Assembly (NCBI GenBank): GCA_027575765.1
Contig: JANBPT010000584.1
Span: 1-29,414, forward strand
Length of the DNA stretch: 29,414 bases
DNA from: Tieghemiomyces parasiticus
Lineage: Eukaryota; Kickxellomycota; Dimargaritomycetes; Dimargaritales; Dimargaritaceae
Direction of reading: 5' to 3'
Part shown: positions 19,298 to 29,414 of the stretch, piece by piece
Layout of the letters: each line of letters begins with the position of its first letter
Numbering within the stretch: the stretch's first letter is position 1
Position numbers and translations under genes: made by a program
Notes under the pieces: model-generated
What the model was told of the DNA's origin: nothing
The model's input: the letters and a program-made list of their open reading frames with translations, nothing else
Databases searched by the model: none

Positions 19298-22200
19298 CTA
19301 GTGCTTAGAATCGGCGTCGCCAGGGATGATACGGAGCGGATGAGCCTCGGTGTTGAAGACGTATTCGTCCAGCGAGATGAGCTTGGGATCGGCGAAGAGC
19401 AGGTACAGGTACTTCAGAGTCTCGGCCAGGAAAAAACTCTCCATTATGTCCTTATGGTTCAAGGATCTATCCTTGAATATGTGGTCAACATTGTTGAGCG
19501 AGGCGTAGGCGATGCGGGTTCTGCTGTGTCTTTCAAAAGACTGGAAGATTTCCCAGCCGATATCCTGTGGGAGACAAAGATTTCGTATAAGCAGATATAT
19601 ATATAATGAAGGGAGTGAGTAATGGAACATAGGAGAAGTATATCGGTATGACGGATGTACACACCGATACTGAAGCAACGGCGAGTAATATTTTGGTAGA
19701 AGGGCCAAAGATCTCGGTCAGAGTGACTTACCTGATACTTCTTATCTCCCGTCAGACGGTACATGATGAACAGGCTCTCAACTGTTTCTGAAGGCAGTGA
19801 AGGTAATCGGATTACATCGGAGCCGACGGTTAGCTTACCACCGGAAATCCTGGTCTGGTACCTATGACTAGCGTTTTGCGCATTGACTAGGGAAGGTGGG
19901 GATGGTTGGGGTCGTCACTTACCAGGGCGCAAGATGGAAGTGGGCGCAGTAATTATAAAACCGCGTTTGCGTAGCAGCTTGGCCTCCTGAGGATCGGTCA
20001 TCATGATTTCTTCGTACAGCTCCTTATCTAAAAACTGCACACCCTCGGGGGCCAGACCCGTGGCGGTCGAACGGTACAAATGGATGCAGCCATCAATAAG
20101 ACGTTTGGCTACCTCCATGTCGTCCGGGCGGTTGAGTACCTTGGCGCCGATGGCCAGAGTACCCGGAAGGAAGCAGCGCTGGCAGTTAAAGACAAGTGGG
20201 GGGGGGGAGGGTATCAGAGGGGTGGGCAGGGGGGGGGTGTTAAAGGAAGCCGTAGCCATCTATGTCTCTCCTGCCGCTGCGTACCACTAGGTTACAAACA
20301 TTGCCTTCTACTTTCATGTAGGATCTATGGGTGCTCCAAGGAAATAAGTTCCGCACGTACCAAGTGACCATGGTAATAACTGGGCCGCCCGTCGGGGTTA
20401 ATATTGGCGACGTAGCTGAGGTGGGGGTGGAAGGGAATGGGCTTGATCATGTGCTTCTTCATGCTGTCGATGCTCTCGATGTCTGGTATATACAAGATTA
20501 GACGGGCGTCACGGACAACAGTATGCGGGTTAGAGTCAGTTGCATGCAATGAGCGTGGAGAAATTTCCATAATGTGTGTCCCTAAAAATGCATAGAGAAT
20601 TCCTTGCTCTGGGTGGGCGACTTTGCCTTGACGACTTACACATATCGCGGTAGAGCGACTCCTGGCGGCCGGTCATGATGTAGCGCTTGATGAGGTACTG
20701 TGGAGATGAAGGTAATTGAGAACGCATCACAACAATTTAAGTTAGCTTCTGATCCCACTAGCTTTAAGTAGGATCGGTCGCGAACAATAGTGCACTCCGT
20801 GCCTTGCCGCACTAAAAGCAATAACAAGCTTACCTCATAGAAACTGTCACCATAGGCTCCAAAGGATATTTCAGCTATGGTAGACAGGGTGCGGCGGTGG
20901 ACACCGGGGAAGGCGTTATCGAAGGGCGCACGAGTTAGTACTCAGCTCTGTCACACATGGGAGAGTGTAGGAAGGTGGCGCCTTTAATCTCGGTCGGACT
21001 ATCCGAAGAGGCCGGTATAGCGAGGCATCCCACTTACAAGGAACGAAGTTCTCCGTCATAGGATCAATGAACACGGGGTAAAGACCAGGAATAGCGAGTT
21101 TCCGACTGTGCAGGTACTCTACAATCCGGTCCGCCTGGTTGTCGCACACAGGAATCGTAGGCAGTTCGGGAACGGAGCGTTGGGTTAGAGCACTAGCAGG
21201 ATTGTAGTAGGGATGGGCGCGACCCCTGCCTTTATTCCACCAAGCGGTGGCCATCATCCGAGCGGCGAGGGGAGGGGGTTTGGCTACTTGCTCCCACCAA
21301 CTCACCTTCTGCACAAACTTATGGTCCTTCGAGTAATGAGACAGTTTCTGATACTCCAGTTGGATGCTTCCCACTTCGGATAGCACAATGACACTCCCTT
21401 GCTTAGGGAGGAACTGGACCTGCTTGGTCTGGGCGGTCACCCGCCAGCCAGGAAGAACGCCGGTTTTGTTAAACGCCGACTCCAAGATCTCGGCCATCTC
21501 AACCGCCCGCTTCAGACAGCTGGGTTCCTGGGAGAGCTCATAAGTCGAGAGTAGGCCGCCGACGGTACGAATGATGGTTTCAAAGAAGTAAACCGGATAG
21601 TCGCCCTGCGTATCCAGTATAGAAAATGGAAAGATGGTTAAATCAGTACGTTAGCAAATAGGTCACTCTTTGGTCAAAATTACTCAGTGAAAGGGTGACA
21701 TATAAATGGGCCAGGTTCAGTCGCATATGACAGATGTAAATTATAGACTTCAACTTACTAAGACCTTGTAGTCCAGCTGCTTGACGTGCTTCATCGCGTG
21801 ACGGAATTCGTCCTTGAGGTCGGCAATCCACAGGGTGTCCAGCGAGTCGAGGAGAGTGACTCCGTAGCTGGTGTATAATTACGAAAGTGGCGTATATAAG
21901 GTACCAGACGAGAGAAAGCTGAGTTAATCCAGGCTAGATCTGCCGACGAGAACCCAAGGGTGACGGATGCCTGAGAGAGTATAACTTGGTCACCTGTAAG
22001 CTAACGCCTCCTGAGAAAAAAGGGAAACTTGGTTGAAAACTTACCCGCCCCACCTGCAACGATCGATTCGATTCGCCATACGTAAAGGAAATAGGAGCAC
22101 ACGAAGGATAATGGTATCGTGATGGTGATGGTGGTGGCGGTGGTTAGCGACGGGGTCGTATACATAAGATCATTTGGCCACAATTATACCGATTATAGGG

Positions 22201-22737
22201 GCCAATTCCAAGGGGCTCGGTTTCGTCTACCAATGTGGCTACCACCAGACCATTTTGAGAAGTGGATACCTCAGATAGTACTTACTGGTCAACGGCTTCG
22301 CCGCTCACGGGCGCCACATCGTCATGACCGTAAGCCATGCGGGCGTACCCTGTCCAGGCGTGGCGGATAGCCCCACGCACGGCGTCGGCCCGGGGATCAT
22401 GCGGGCCGGTTGGGATATCAGCCTGGATAAGCGGGAACCGCGGCGCCAATTTCGCCACGGCATTACTACGCAGAGGTACGGGGAACCAGTTTCGTAGATG
22501 CCCGAAGCAATAAATCATGAACCCCATACAGAAGACGAGCATGAAAGCCACGAGGGATAAAGCCCACATCGGGACGGGACGGGTCAGTGCAGCCCGCACT
22601 GACGAGCGCTGCGCAGCTGGCGATGGTGTCTCATGATAGGGGTCCACAAAGGGAGATCTGGACGATTGAAGGTCACTTTCATCGTCACTCATAACGACGC
22701 GGTAGGCAATACCGCCCCCCTGACGAGTGGAGGACAT
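19298..22737 (-). CDS. Glycoside hydrolase family 47 alpha-1,2-mannosidase (type II membrane)
   Basis: Class I mannosidase that trims alpha-1,2-mannoses from N-glycans in the ER/Golgi; related to fungal MNS1. Eleven exons on the minus strand: 22737-22286, 22053-22045, 21867-21759, 21605-21306, 21134-21038, 20874-20834, 20697-20640, 20482-20361, 20178-19923, 19787-19732, 19564-19298; 588 aa, all phases consistent. A ~56-residue cytosolic tail precedes one signal anchor (about 57-78). Family motifs in order: [16 protein letters not shown] (152-167), [13 protein letters not shown] (catalytic Glu199), [14 protein letters not shown] (Asp332), HLRCFLPG with Cys398 and a second Cys at 427 (conserved disulfide positions), RPETVESL (Glu482), and the terminal NTEAHP whose Thr572 coordinates calcium. 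All key residues are present, so it should be active. Exon 2 is only 9 nt. Exon 6 is supported by a TACTAAC branch site at 20940-20934 with no AG before the acceptor. The leader has a CA repeat. Confidence 0.95.
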
Positions 22738-22758
22738 ACTGAGCTGGAAAACACGGGC

Positions 22759-22772
22759 GTGTGTGTGTGTGT
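22759..22772 (-). repeat. (CA)n tract in the mannosidase leader
   Basis: Plus strand GTGTGTGTGTGTGT; on the sense strand a CA repeat 22-35 nt upstream of the mannosidase ATG. Confidence 0.85.
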
Positions 22773-23398
22773 TAATGCACTACGCGGACCAAGTGGTAGA
22801 GAAGAAATATGCAGATAGGTTGTAAGTGGACAGGCAATTATGACGCATAGGAGGCGAGGAAAGAAAACGAAGGTTAAAATAATGATACCTGCATACGCTA
22901 GATAGAGGGGAAGGGGAAGAGGAGGTTAATATATGAAATTGAATTTGAAATGGAGGGGATATGGTAGAGAGTTAGCGATCAGGCGAGTTCCACAAGGAAT
23001 AGTGGCTTTCCTTAGGGCCCAAGCAGAAGTAAGTCCGTCATGAGTTACCAAAGTGGAGGAGAAATGGGGAGAGGACGTAGGATTAGATGGGTGGAGCTGA
23101 ACGGAAGAGAAGGTGGGTGGGAAAGGGGTGCATCAATATGGTATGAAGCTAAGCGTTGTGCAACGATCAGCTACAGGCACCCATAAGGGACTTCACTCGC
23201 CGCCAAGTGAAGGAGGATTTAACGAACGGGTCATGAGGAAACGAACGAGCGAATGATTAATATCGAGCGGCACAAAGAACGGATTCGCCTCTCCATAGAT
23301 ATTCAAAGAGACGACATTATAAAGAAACAGATATGCAGGATATGATGGGTAATCACGGGGAGGACGGAAGGATATTGTGATGAAGAAAATAGCGACCC

Positions 23399-23411
23399 GT
23401 GTGTGTGTGTG
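23399..23411 (+). repeat. (GT)n microsatellite
   Basis: GTGTGTGTGTGTG in the spacer upstream of the mannosidase gene. Confidence 0.85.
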
Positions 23412-23626
23412 CTCGTATGTGCCGTACGATACAATGGTCGTGATTTCCGTCTCGTACCACGGCCATATTACTAGTAGTGAAGCTAAAGAAGAAAAATATG
23501 AGAGCAGGCAATCGTGAGTGGCAAGGGATTAGCCGCGTTTTAATCCAGGAAGCGGGGATAGGTCGTATTGCATACCATAGAACAGACTAAATTAATGTAA
23601 AGTGAGAACAAGACGATAAATTACTC

Positions 23627-23648
23627 GAGAGAGAGCGAGAGAGAGAGT
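23627..23648 (+). repeat. (GA)n microsatellite
   Basis: Nearly pure GA repeat with a single C interruption in intergenic DNA. Confidence 0.85.
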
Positions 23649-24592
23649 AAAAGAGTAACGATGAGAGGGAGACTTGGTGTGTTCAAAGCGCAAAAGCCCG
23701 ATAATCCGAACATTCACCCTGGTTTGTTCGGTAGGAGATCGACGCCGCAGTACACCAGCCTGATCGCTAGGGTTGACCTTTCAAGTTCATGGGGAGGGAA
23801 GGGTGTAAGTTTATTAAACGTCGCGTAGGAGCTATGCCTCTCATTTTGTAGGGTGTTTACACCAATGCATATTCATAAAACTATCTGTGGGAAAAAGCAG
23901 CGGTTCCACTGGAGTGTAGATGGGTGGGCCCCTGTGGGGGGGGCACAGCTCTCTAAGTTATGGTTTATCTTCACAACCAGCTACTACCCCGCTGAAACTT
24001 GCGTAGGAGCTCGTCGGTGGGGGACTCTGGGGTTAGTGCGAAAGGGAGTGGGTACTTCACATGTCCCCAAGACGCGAGCGGTCACAACCTATCTATTATC
24101 ATATCAAGTTCCTCAGAGGAGGCATAGATGACCAGCCAATAGCATAATTTGACCCTAGAAGCAGTAGAGAGACCTCTGTTCGCCAATGGTCTAGTCGGGC
24201 CGTAGGACTAGGTGATGATCTACTTTTACCTTCAAGTGGAACGGGGAAGGAAGGTTAAGTCCTCCAATAGTAAGGGGACGAGGCGAAACAGTGAGTTTGC
24301 CATGGCAAGGGAAGGCAATAGGTAGATGCAACCTCCTCCATTGGCGACATCTCCCAGGTGCAACCAAACTCCAGCGAAAGCCGGTGATAAATAACTCGAC
24401 CATCCTTTTCACTAATCTTCTCCCAGTTGAGGATCTATGACAGTTCCTCCCCGAAGACACGAAACGATCCTTTTGAAGCTCAGGCTCCGGAGAAAAAGGG
24501 TATATATTCAATTTCCCTGTGCTAAGTAAAAATACTAAGCGGGGAATCAACATCCGTTTGTACGCTTTATTCAACTATCCTAGTCCGACTCG

Positions 24593-24595
<3 letters not shown>

Positions 24596-24640
<45 letters not shown>

Positions 24641-24663
24641 TTCTTTCTCTCTTTCTCTCTCTC
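24596..24663 (+). repeat. (CT)n microsatellite, about 68 bp
   Basis: Longest simple repeat in the window: about 18 CT units, then TTTC-interrupted CT units. A polymorphic length marker candidate; no gene is clearly attached to it. Confidence 0.9.
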
Positions 24664-25015
24664 CTCCAACTTACTCGCCTTTCCTCCTCTCGGCGGGAAA
24701 AACACCACTGCACGAGTACTAACCGCCAGGGTAATCGTGTATAGCAACAGCGAACAGACGACATTGGTAGAGCAGCAGGGAACCACCCCAGTACCATGAA
24801 AAAGGGCCAGTCACACCGGGCGGTAAACGGTGTTTGCCGGACTGGCATTGAGCTTAACTAGAAATGGCACTAAAAACCGTCGTGTATAGTACACTATATT
24901 TACATTATATATATGGTTTATAGGCGCATTACAGCTGTAGGATGCAGTACGTCAGCTGGCCTATCCTTCGCAATACGACTAGCCAGTCTAACCTCGCCAA
25001 CATACCCAACTCGTG

Positions 25016-25498
25016 ATGCCCCAGGCCATAATGACGAAGGGCGATTTGAGGGATCCTTATGTGGTGGCAATACCCGGCGTACCGAATGACTATAGACAGC
25101 CATACGGCGCTAACTGTTTAATTCGACTTTGCTCGCGCCAGTCCGTTTCGCTGCTTATAGCTGGCCAATTTCCATCCATATGGGCTGCGGCTCCCCTAAT
25201 GGCAGTTGTTCAGTTAGCCCCTTCGATGGATAGCATCAATAAAAACCATAGGGGCAGGATCTGCTTCCCTCGGGACGATGTGCCCGAACTCACCACTACG
25301 TGGCTGGATCTAGTCAGCCACCCACCTTCCTATTACTGTATTATCCTTCCTGTGCGGGAGCCCCGAGACAGCGCAGCTCTGGCAATGGCTAGAGCCCTTA
25401 AACACTTTGCTGCTGACTCCAGCCACCTTGGGGTACATGAAATTATAGTTTTAAGGGGGATTATTAAAAGTATCACCAAGCTGTGCCATCAGTGGTGA
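25016..25498 (+). CDS. Doubtful ORF, 160 aa, unrecognised
   Basis: The open frame starts from ATG at 25016 (the frame is open one GTG codon earlier) and stops at 25498. I do not recognise it. The translation has a protein-like hydrophobic pattern, for example SYYCIILPVREP followed by a helix-like ALAMARALKHFA and EIIVLRGI. Its codon use, however, is even-handed at third positions, unlike the GC-rich bias of the confident genes. An AT-rich TTATATATATGG lies about 100 nt upstream and could be a TATA element. It may be a small lineage-specific gene, an exon of a larger gene, a decayed copy or a chance ORF. The proteasome neighbours are the only context, and no function is assigned. Confidence 0.3.
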   Translation: MPQAIMTKGDLRDPYVVAIPGVPNDYRQPYGANCLIRLCSRQSVSLLIAGQFPSIWAAAPLMAVVQLAPSMDSINKNHRGRICFPRDDVPELTTTWLDLVSHPPSYYCIILPVREPRDSAALAMARALKHFAADSSHLGVHEIIVLRGIIKSITKLCHQW

Positions 25499-25915
25499 CG
25501 GTGGCCAGCTAATGATTGCCAGTCTCAGCGACCTGCCTTGAGGAAACGAGCAATGTTATGTCATAGTGCCAGGAACGCGATCGAGTACTACATCAGCCCC
25601 GTAAAATTACCTGGGAATCAAAGGGTTCCCAACCCCCAGCTCACTGAATTGCACTTTAAGTTTAAATTCACGATGAGAATATTCTGGCTGCATGGTCATG
25701 GAAAGGAGCGGCCGCTTCCAACCAACGTAAATTGTGATCTAAAAGACGCATGTTTTACATACCATCTGCATTTCTAGAATAGCCGTCATCGAATCCGGAA
25801 ACCGGCGTTTATAATAGCACGGTGAGGTTTAATCGAAGAGGCAGAGAGGTATAAAAAAGAGAAAAAGTACAGCACAGCGCAAAGTCGCGCCCGGTTGGGT
25901 AAGCGGTTGGACACT
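25499..25915. other. Spacer downstream of PRE2, no gene recognised
   Basis: Lies between the doubtful ORF and the PRE2 stop, and should hold the PRE2 3' end. The beta-5 reading frame runs on into the intron and past it but is not coding there. A 79-codon plus-strand frame at 25538-25777 has no recognisable feature. Confidence 0.6.
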
Positions 25916-26925
25916 TTAAGGAGCCCGGGCCTGGTCGGTATACTCCCAGTGCAGGTCGTCCACGTCGGTGAGACTGATGAACTCCCAGCCGCTCTCGTTG
26001 ATGTGGAATACTGAATTACAGAGGGGGGGATAGCGGCGAAGGCATAGGTGATTGATGTCAGAACCAGGGTTAGTAAGGTGTGGAAAGTGATGGCCAGGAT
26101 ATGGCCGGAGAGGCCAGCGAAGCTGATGTCCCTCCTCTCCCACCATCCACCAAACTTAAAGGAGCAGCGCAACTTACCTCGGACGCTTCCGCCAGAGTAG
26201 GCGTCACGATGGGTGGCGTGGTAGATAGACCGCTTGCCAAGTTCGATAGCGTCAGCCTTGGACAGCTCATGGTTGTAGCCGCTATCCAGCACACCGTAAG
26301 CGTAGGTCGCACCGGACCCGACAGAAAACAAATCACCCTTGAGACGCAGACCGTCATTGTCGACGTAAAACAGATTAGGTCCGGTCTTGTCCCAGCCGCT
26401 AATCATGGTACCCATGGACAGGCCCATGCCCTTGTACGAATACACCATATTGGCGAGGAGCTTGGAGGCGGCAGCCACGGAGATGCGCTCCTTATTGCGG
26501 AGTTCGTAGAGGCGGCAGCGGCGGCCCAGCTCGCGCTCCCAGAACGCGCAGTCCGCGGCACCGCCCGCCATGGTCCCCAGGAGGTACGGGTTGATCTCGA
26601 TGACCTTCTTGACCGATTGCGATGAAATGACCGACCCCTGGGTAGCCCGCGAGTCGGTGGCCACGACGACACCCGACGCGTACTTAAATGCCAGCGTGGT
26701 CGTACCGTGCGCCAGTTTGATGAGGTTATCCTCGGCTGACTTGACGTCCGTGTAGGTGTGTAGGAAATCCACAGGGTCTTGCGTGCGCGGGAGATCGAAA
26801 GCCAGTGAGTTGAATTGATGCGCCACGTCGCCCGAGAGGAACCCGCGCTGGCTAGGCAGCGCCTCGCTGCCGAAACCGAGCGAGGCTTCCGGGGTGGTGT
26901 ACTGCGCCACAATGTCGCTAATCAT
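25916..26925 (-). CDS. PRE2: Proteasome subunit beta-5 (chymotrypsin-like), catalytic
   Basis: Catalytic beta-5 subunit of the 20S core, responsible for chymotrypsin-like cleavage. Exons 26925-26178 and 26010-25916 with a 167-nt intron (GTAAGT...TTCAG) give 280 aa. The 74-residue propeptide is close to the length in yeast and ends in AHG, followed by mature TTTLAF, so autocleavage exposes the N-terminal nucleophile Thr75 (mature Thr1). Mature Asp17 (TDSRAT), Lys33 (second K of KKVIE) and Met45 of the S1 pocket ([12 protein letters not shown]) are present, as are the beta-5 signature [19 protein letters not shown] and RDAYSGGSV. The intron splits GGSVRVFHI. The C-terminal exon encodes the short tail found in the family. 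The ORF reads through the intron for a while, so an unspliced model would give a wrong C terminus. Head-to-head with PRE7. Confidence 0.97.
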
Positions 26926-27420
26926 GGTGTCAGGGAAAGGGGGAGGAGCGGGGCTGGGAGGCGATATAAGCGATGAGAGGGGACTGAATACAGTGGGATG
27001 AGTAATGGGGTAGGTAAGGGATGTAATGACGGGCCCCCGAACAGTTACTAATGGACGTTGGACAAGCAGGAATCAGCAGGCTAGAAGCGGAACGTTGGCA
27101 TTAAAGTGCGTGATGGCGGAGATGACTGCCCGATGCCTTCTCCCCTTCCCTCCATCGTCGCCATCCAGAGCGGGGAAGAGGCGGCCTTTCCGAGTTGGCC
27201 ACGTACGAACTTGGCAGACATCAGTGCTGGCGACCAGCCTGACTGCGCATCTCCCGTTCGCCTTGCTCACATGCTCCAACTGGTGTAAAGCGTTGTCCCA
27301 TCCAACCCTATCTCATTTGGCCGCTATTCTCCCTTTAACCATCTCACACCAATCCTATTCCGCACTCATCCTTTCCTTTACTCACCCGGTTTCCTTGAAT
27401 CTCCTCCCGCTGTACCCACC
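26926..27420. promoter_or_regulatory. Bidirectional promoter between PRE2 and PRE7
   Basis: Only 495 bp separate the two start codons, so the genes likely share a promoter. The part next to PRE2 is purine-rich on the plus strand and the part next to PRE7 pyrimidine-rich, giving each gene a CT-rich leader on its own sense strand. I looked for the Rpn4 element (GGTGGCAAA) of ascomycete proteasome promoters on both strands and did not find it. Confidence 0.7.
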
Positions 27421-28548
27421 ATGGACATGCTCGCCACCAACCCCGCTGTCCATCCGACGTCGACAGCCAAGCAGGCCGCTTTCTCTCCCTACGCTGACCA
27501 TGGCGGGTAAGTTGTCTCGAAGGCGCTAGTGTCGTCAGGCTGTAGCCTGCAGCGCAAGCGACTAAGGCCGGGGAGATCCCGCTAGCCAGCCCTGTGAATA
27601 CCGACGTGCGGGCCACCCGTCGGCTGCCGACCCGCGTGGCCTGGCGTTGACCACCTTCATCACCCACTACCCCCCGACCCGTCTGACTTATCCCCCCCCG
27701 TCCGCGCCTGTTCCTTCGCCGCACTATACCCTCCACACCTGCCGCTTCACCGCCATTTTTCAGCACCAACCTGGCCATCGCTGGTGCCGACTACTGCATC
27801 CTAGCTAGCGACACCCGCCAGAGCAGCGGCTACAATATCAATACCCGGTTCGCCCCCAAGACCTTCAAGCTGTCAGACAAGTCAGTGTTGGCCACCGCTG
27901 GGTGCCAGCCCGACTGCAACATGGTCGTCACCCGTGTCAAGCACAGCATGAAGGTAAGTCTGGCGGCTTTCTCCCTACGCAGTGCCGCACTTGGCTGTCA
28001 TAAACCCCGGATATTCCTCCCACCGCCACTTTGATGATCTTACTGACCCCATATCCCCCCTCCTTGTATCGCACCACCCTCCCACTCTCCAAATCATTAC
28101 CCAGGGGTACAAATACACGCACAACAAGGAAATGTCTACCCCGGCCATCGCCCAGATGCTGTCCATCATGCTCTACCAGAAGCGCTTCTTCCCCTACTAC
28201 GACTTTAACATTCTAGGCGGGCTGGACGAGGAGGGCAAGGGCTGCGTGTTCTGTTACGATGCCGTTGGTTCCTACGAACGGGTACCTTGCAACGCGTACG
28301 GGTCGGCCTCGGCCCTTATCCAGCCGTTTTTGGACAACCAGGTGCGCAACAAAAACCAGCAGGGCAAGGAGAAGGTCACTGAGTTCGACCCCGTTGCCCG
28401 CCTCTCCATCGATGAGGCCATGCGGATCGTCAAGGACGCCTTCACTTCGGCTACTGAGCGCGATATCTACACCGGTGACTTCCTACAGATCTTCATCGTC
28501 ACTAGTGCTGGCGTTGAGGAGCAGCTGCATCCGCTCAAGCGGGATTAG
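27421..28548 (+). CDS. PRE7: Proteasome subunit beta-6 (non-catalytic)
   Basis: Structural beta-6 subunit of the 20S core (PSMB1 in humans, Pre7 in yeast). Exons 27421-27506, 27764-27953 and 28105-28548 give 239 aa; all introns start with GTAAGT. The start has a good context (CCCACCATGG). Joined sequence shows [16 protein letters not shown], the beta-6 entry into the first strand, then [45 protein letters not shown] and the [18 protein letters not shown] block, ending in the family's KRD. No active-site processing is expected because beta-6 does not carry out hydrolysis. Length matches the family. Divergently transcribed from PRE2. Confidence 0.97.
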
Positions 28549-29414
28549 GCACGGGAGTTTAGTTTTGTATTGCTTTCCTTGGTTCAGGGGAGAACGCTGC
28601 TCATTAATGCAGTCCGATAAGCCACATAAACCCATCTTTTTCCTTCTTCCCTATCAATACTACCTCGTTTCACCTCCTATGTACTTTCTGATTTTCCCGG
28701 ACGACAAGCATCTGATTCCCTGCTACTGCCAAGGTTGCTCCGTTCCGATCGATATCCATTAAAGCCTGTTCACACTGGACGGTCACCAATTGGCCAAGGA
28801 CAGCGCGGCTACTCTACAAGGCGGTGGTAAGCCAGCTCTTCAGCTTGCTCTTGGTGGTCGATTGAGGGCAGCAAACGTCCCCAAATATTATAATATTTTT
28901 ACCTTTTTTTGGTTTATTGGGGTTTTAGTCTAACCCTCCACCGGGAGAGCGTGCCCCTCGGTAGAAGAGTTACGAAGGCAAAAAGGCAGATGACCACAAG
29001 GGCGGCACAACAACGGGACAGAGGGGTATGTTGGCATGGATGAAGGTACATCGTAAAGAAGCTCGGCCGAAAACGAAAAGGAACTGCAACACACACACAA
29101 CGAGGCGCACCAGATCAATGTGGCTTTATGTGGGTAAGTAAGCGCCTATGTTGACGGGCGGGAAAAAAAACAATGAGCCGATGACGGATACAGGTTAAGG
29201 TGGGCAGCATCATCAACTAAAGCAGGGAGGGCGAGGCAACCAGAGTGACCGAGGACCATGGCCATGGGGAGCGCACGCACGTCACCCTACGCACATGGCA
29301 CAACCCCAAGACCGCGGATTAGACGGCCCGGGGGGAGGCACAGGTGGGGGACAAAATCTTGTTCGGAGCAGCGCTGAAGAAAAAGGGAGCGCGCGCCGGG
29401 AGGGCGGAGAGAGC
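28549..29414. other. Right-end region, no gene recognised
   Basis: Begins with the PRE7 3' end, followed by an AT-rich stretch at about 28880-28915. The remaining 500 bp contain only short ORFs without family features, and a CA tract at about 29089-29099. The 3' part of a gene lying to the right cannot be excluded. Confidence 0.6.

Larger units (their letters stand above)
22738..25015. other. Spacer with microsatellites, no gene recognised
   Basis: About 2.3 kb. The part nearest the mannosidase gene (to roughly 23400) is purine-rich on the plus strand, that is pyrimidine-rich on the mannosidase sense strand, as expected of its leader and promoter. Simple repeats occur at 22759, 23399, 23627 and 24596. 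ORFs such as the 127-codon minus-strand frame at 24191-24574 show no family motif or codon bias. Confidence 0.6.

Noticed and set aside
21135..21305. Unspliced read-through of mannosidase exons 4 and 5 as one continuous ORF
   Set aside because: The frame is open, but it inserts about 57 Pro/Arg-rich residues into a conserved helix; removing GTGAGT...ACCAG gives [13 protein letters not shown], which matches the family.
24191..24574. 127-codon minus-strand ORF
   Set aside because: No family motif, no codon bias and no promoter or splice context; likely chance.
26080..26625. 181-codon plus-strand ORF antisense to PRE2
   Set aside because: It is the shadow of the strongly conserved beta-5 exon on the other strand.

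Overview
This window looks like nuclear DNA of a filamentous fungus, probably an early-diverging lineage. The evidence is spliced genes with GTAAG-type donors, one good TACTAAC branch site, CT-rich leaders, GC-rich coding sequence with noisier spacers, fungal-type GATA sites, and a kinase and a REEP protein that resemble the animal subfamilies more than their yeast counterparts. The lineage is an inference. No viral genes, rRNA, tRNA, CRISPR array or intact transposon was seen.

Layout. 1-1397: no gene seen. 1398-4787 (-): large intronless protein of 1,129 aa, family not recognised. 5288-6384 (-): FAD synthase, 3 exons. 7694-10637 (+): GCK-III (MST3/MST4-type) Ste20 kinase, 4 exons, the first apparently only the ATG. 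10638-12665: 2 kb promoter region with a dense cluster of ATCWGATAA GATA-factor sites and a pair of overlapping hairpins. 12666-14318 (+): MFS transporter resembling MFSD1. 14319-16639: spacer and CT-rich leader. 16640-18722 (+): REEP/TB2-DP1-HVA22 ER-shaping protein, 4 exons. 19298-22737 (-): GH47 alpha-1,2-mannosidase, 11 exons including a 9-nt microexon. 22738-25915: spacer with microsatellites and one doubtful 160-aa ORF. 25916-26925 (-) and 27421-28548 (+): head-to-head proteasome subunits beta-5 (PRE2) and beta-6 (PRE7). 28549-29414: no gene seen.

The genes are mostly housekeeping: cofactor synthesis, polarity/STRIPAK-type kinase signalling, vesicle or lysosomal transport, ER shaping, N-glycan trimming and the proteasome core. 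They do not form one pathway. The PRE2/PRE7 pair is the only obvious functional linkage and probably shares a 495-bp bidirectional promoter. All exon joins were worked out by hand from splice consensus, phase and family motifs.

The most notable non-coding signal is the GATA cluster at 11175-12373. It has five exact matches to the consensus of iron-sensing fungal GATA repressors (SreA/SRE type), one of them a palindromic double site, plus two one-mismatch sites. All lie upstream of the MFS gene and I noticed none elsewhere in the window. It suggests iron-dependent (or other GATA-factor) control of that transporter.
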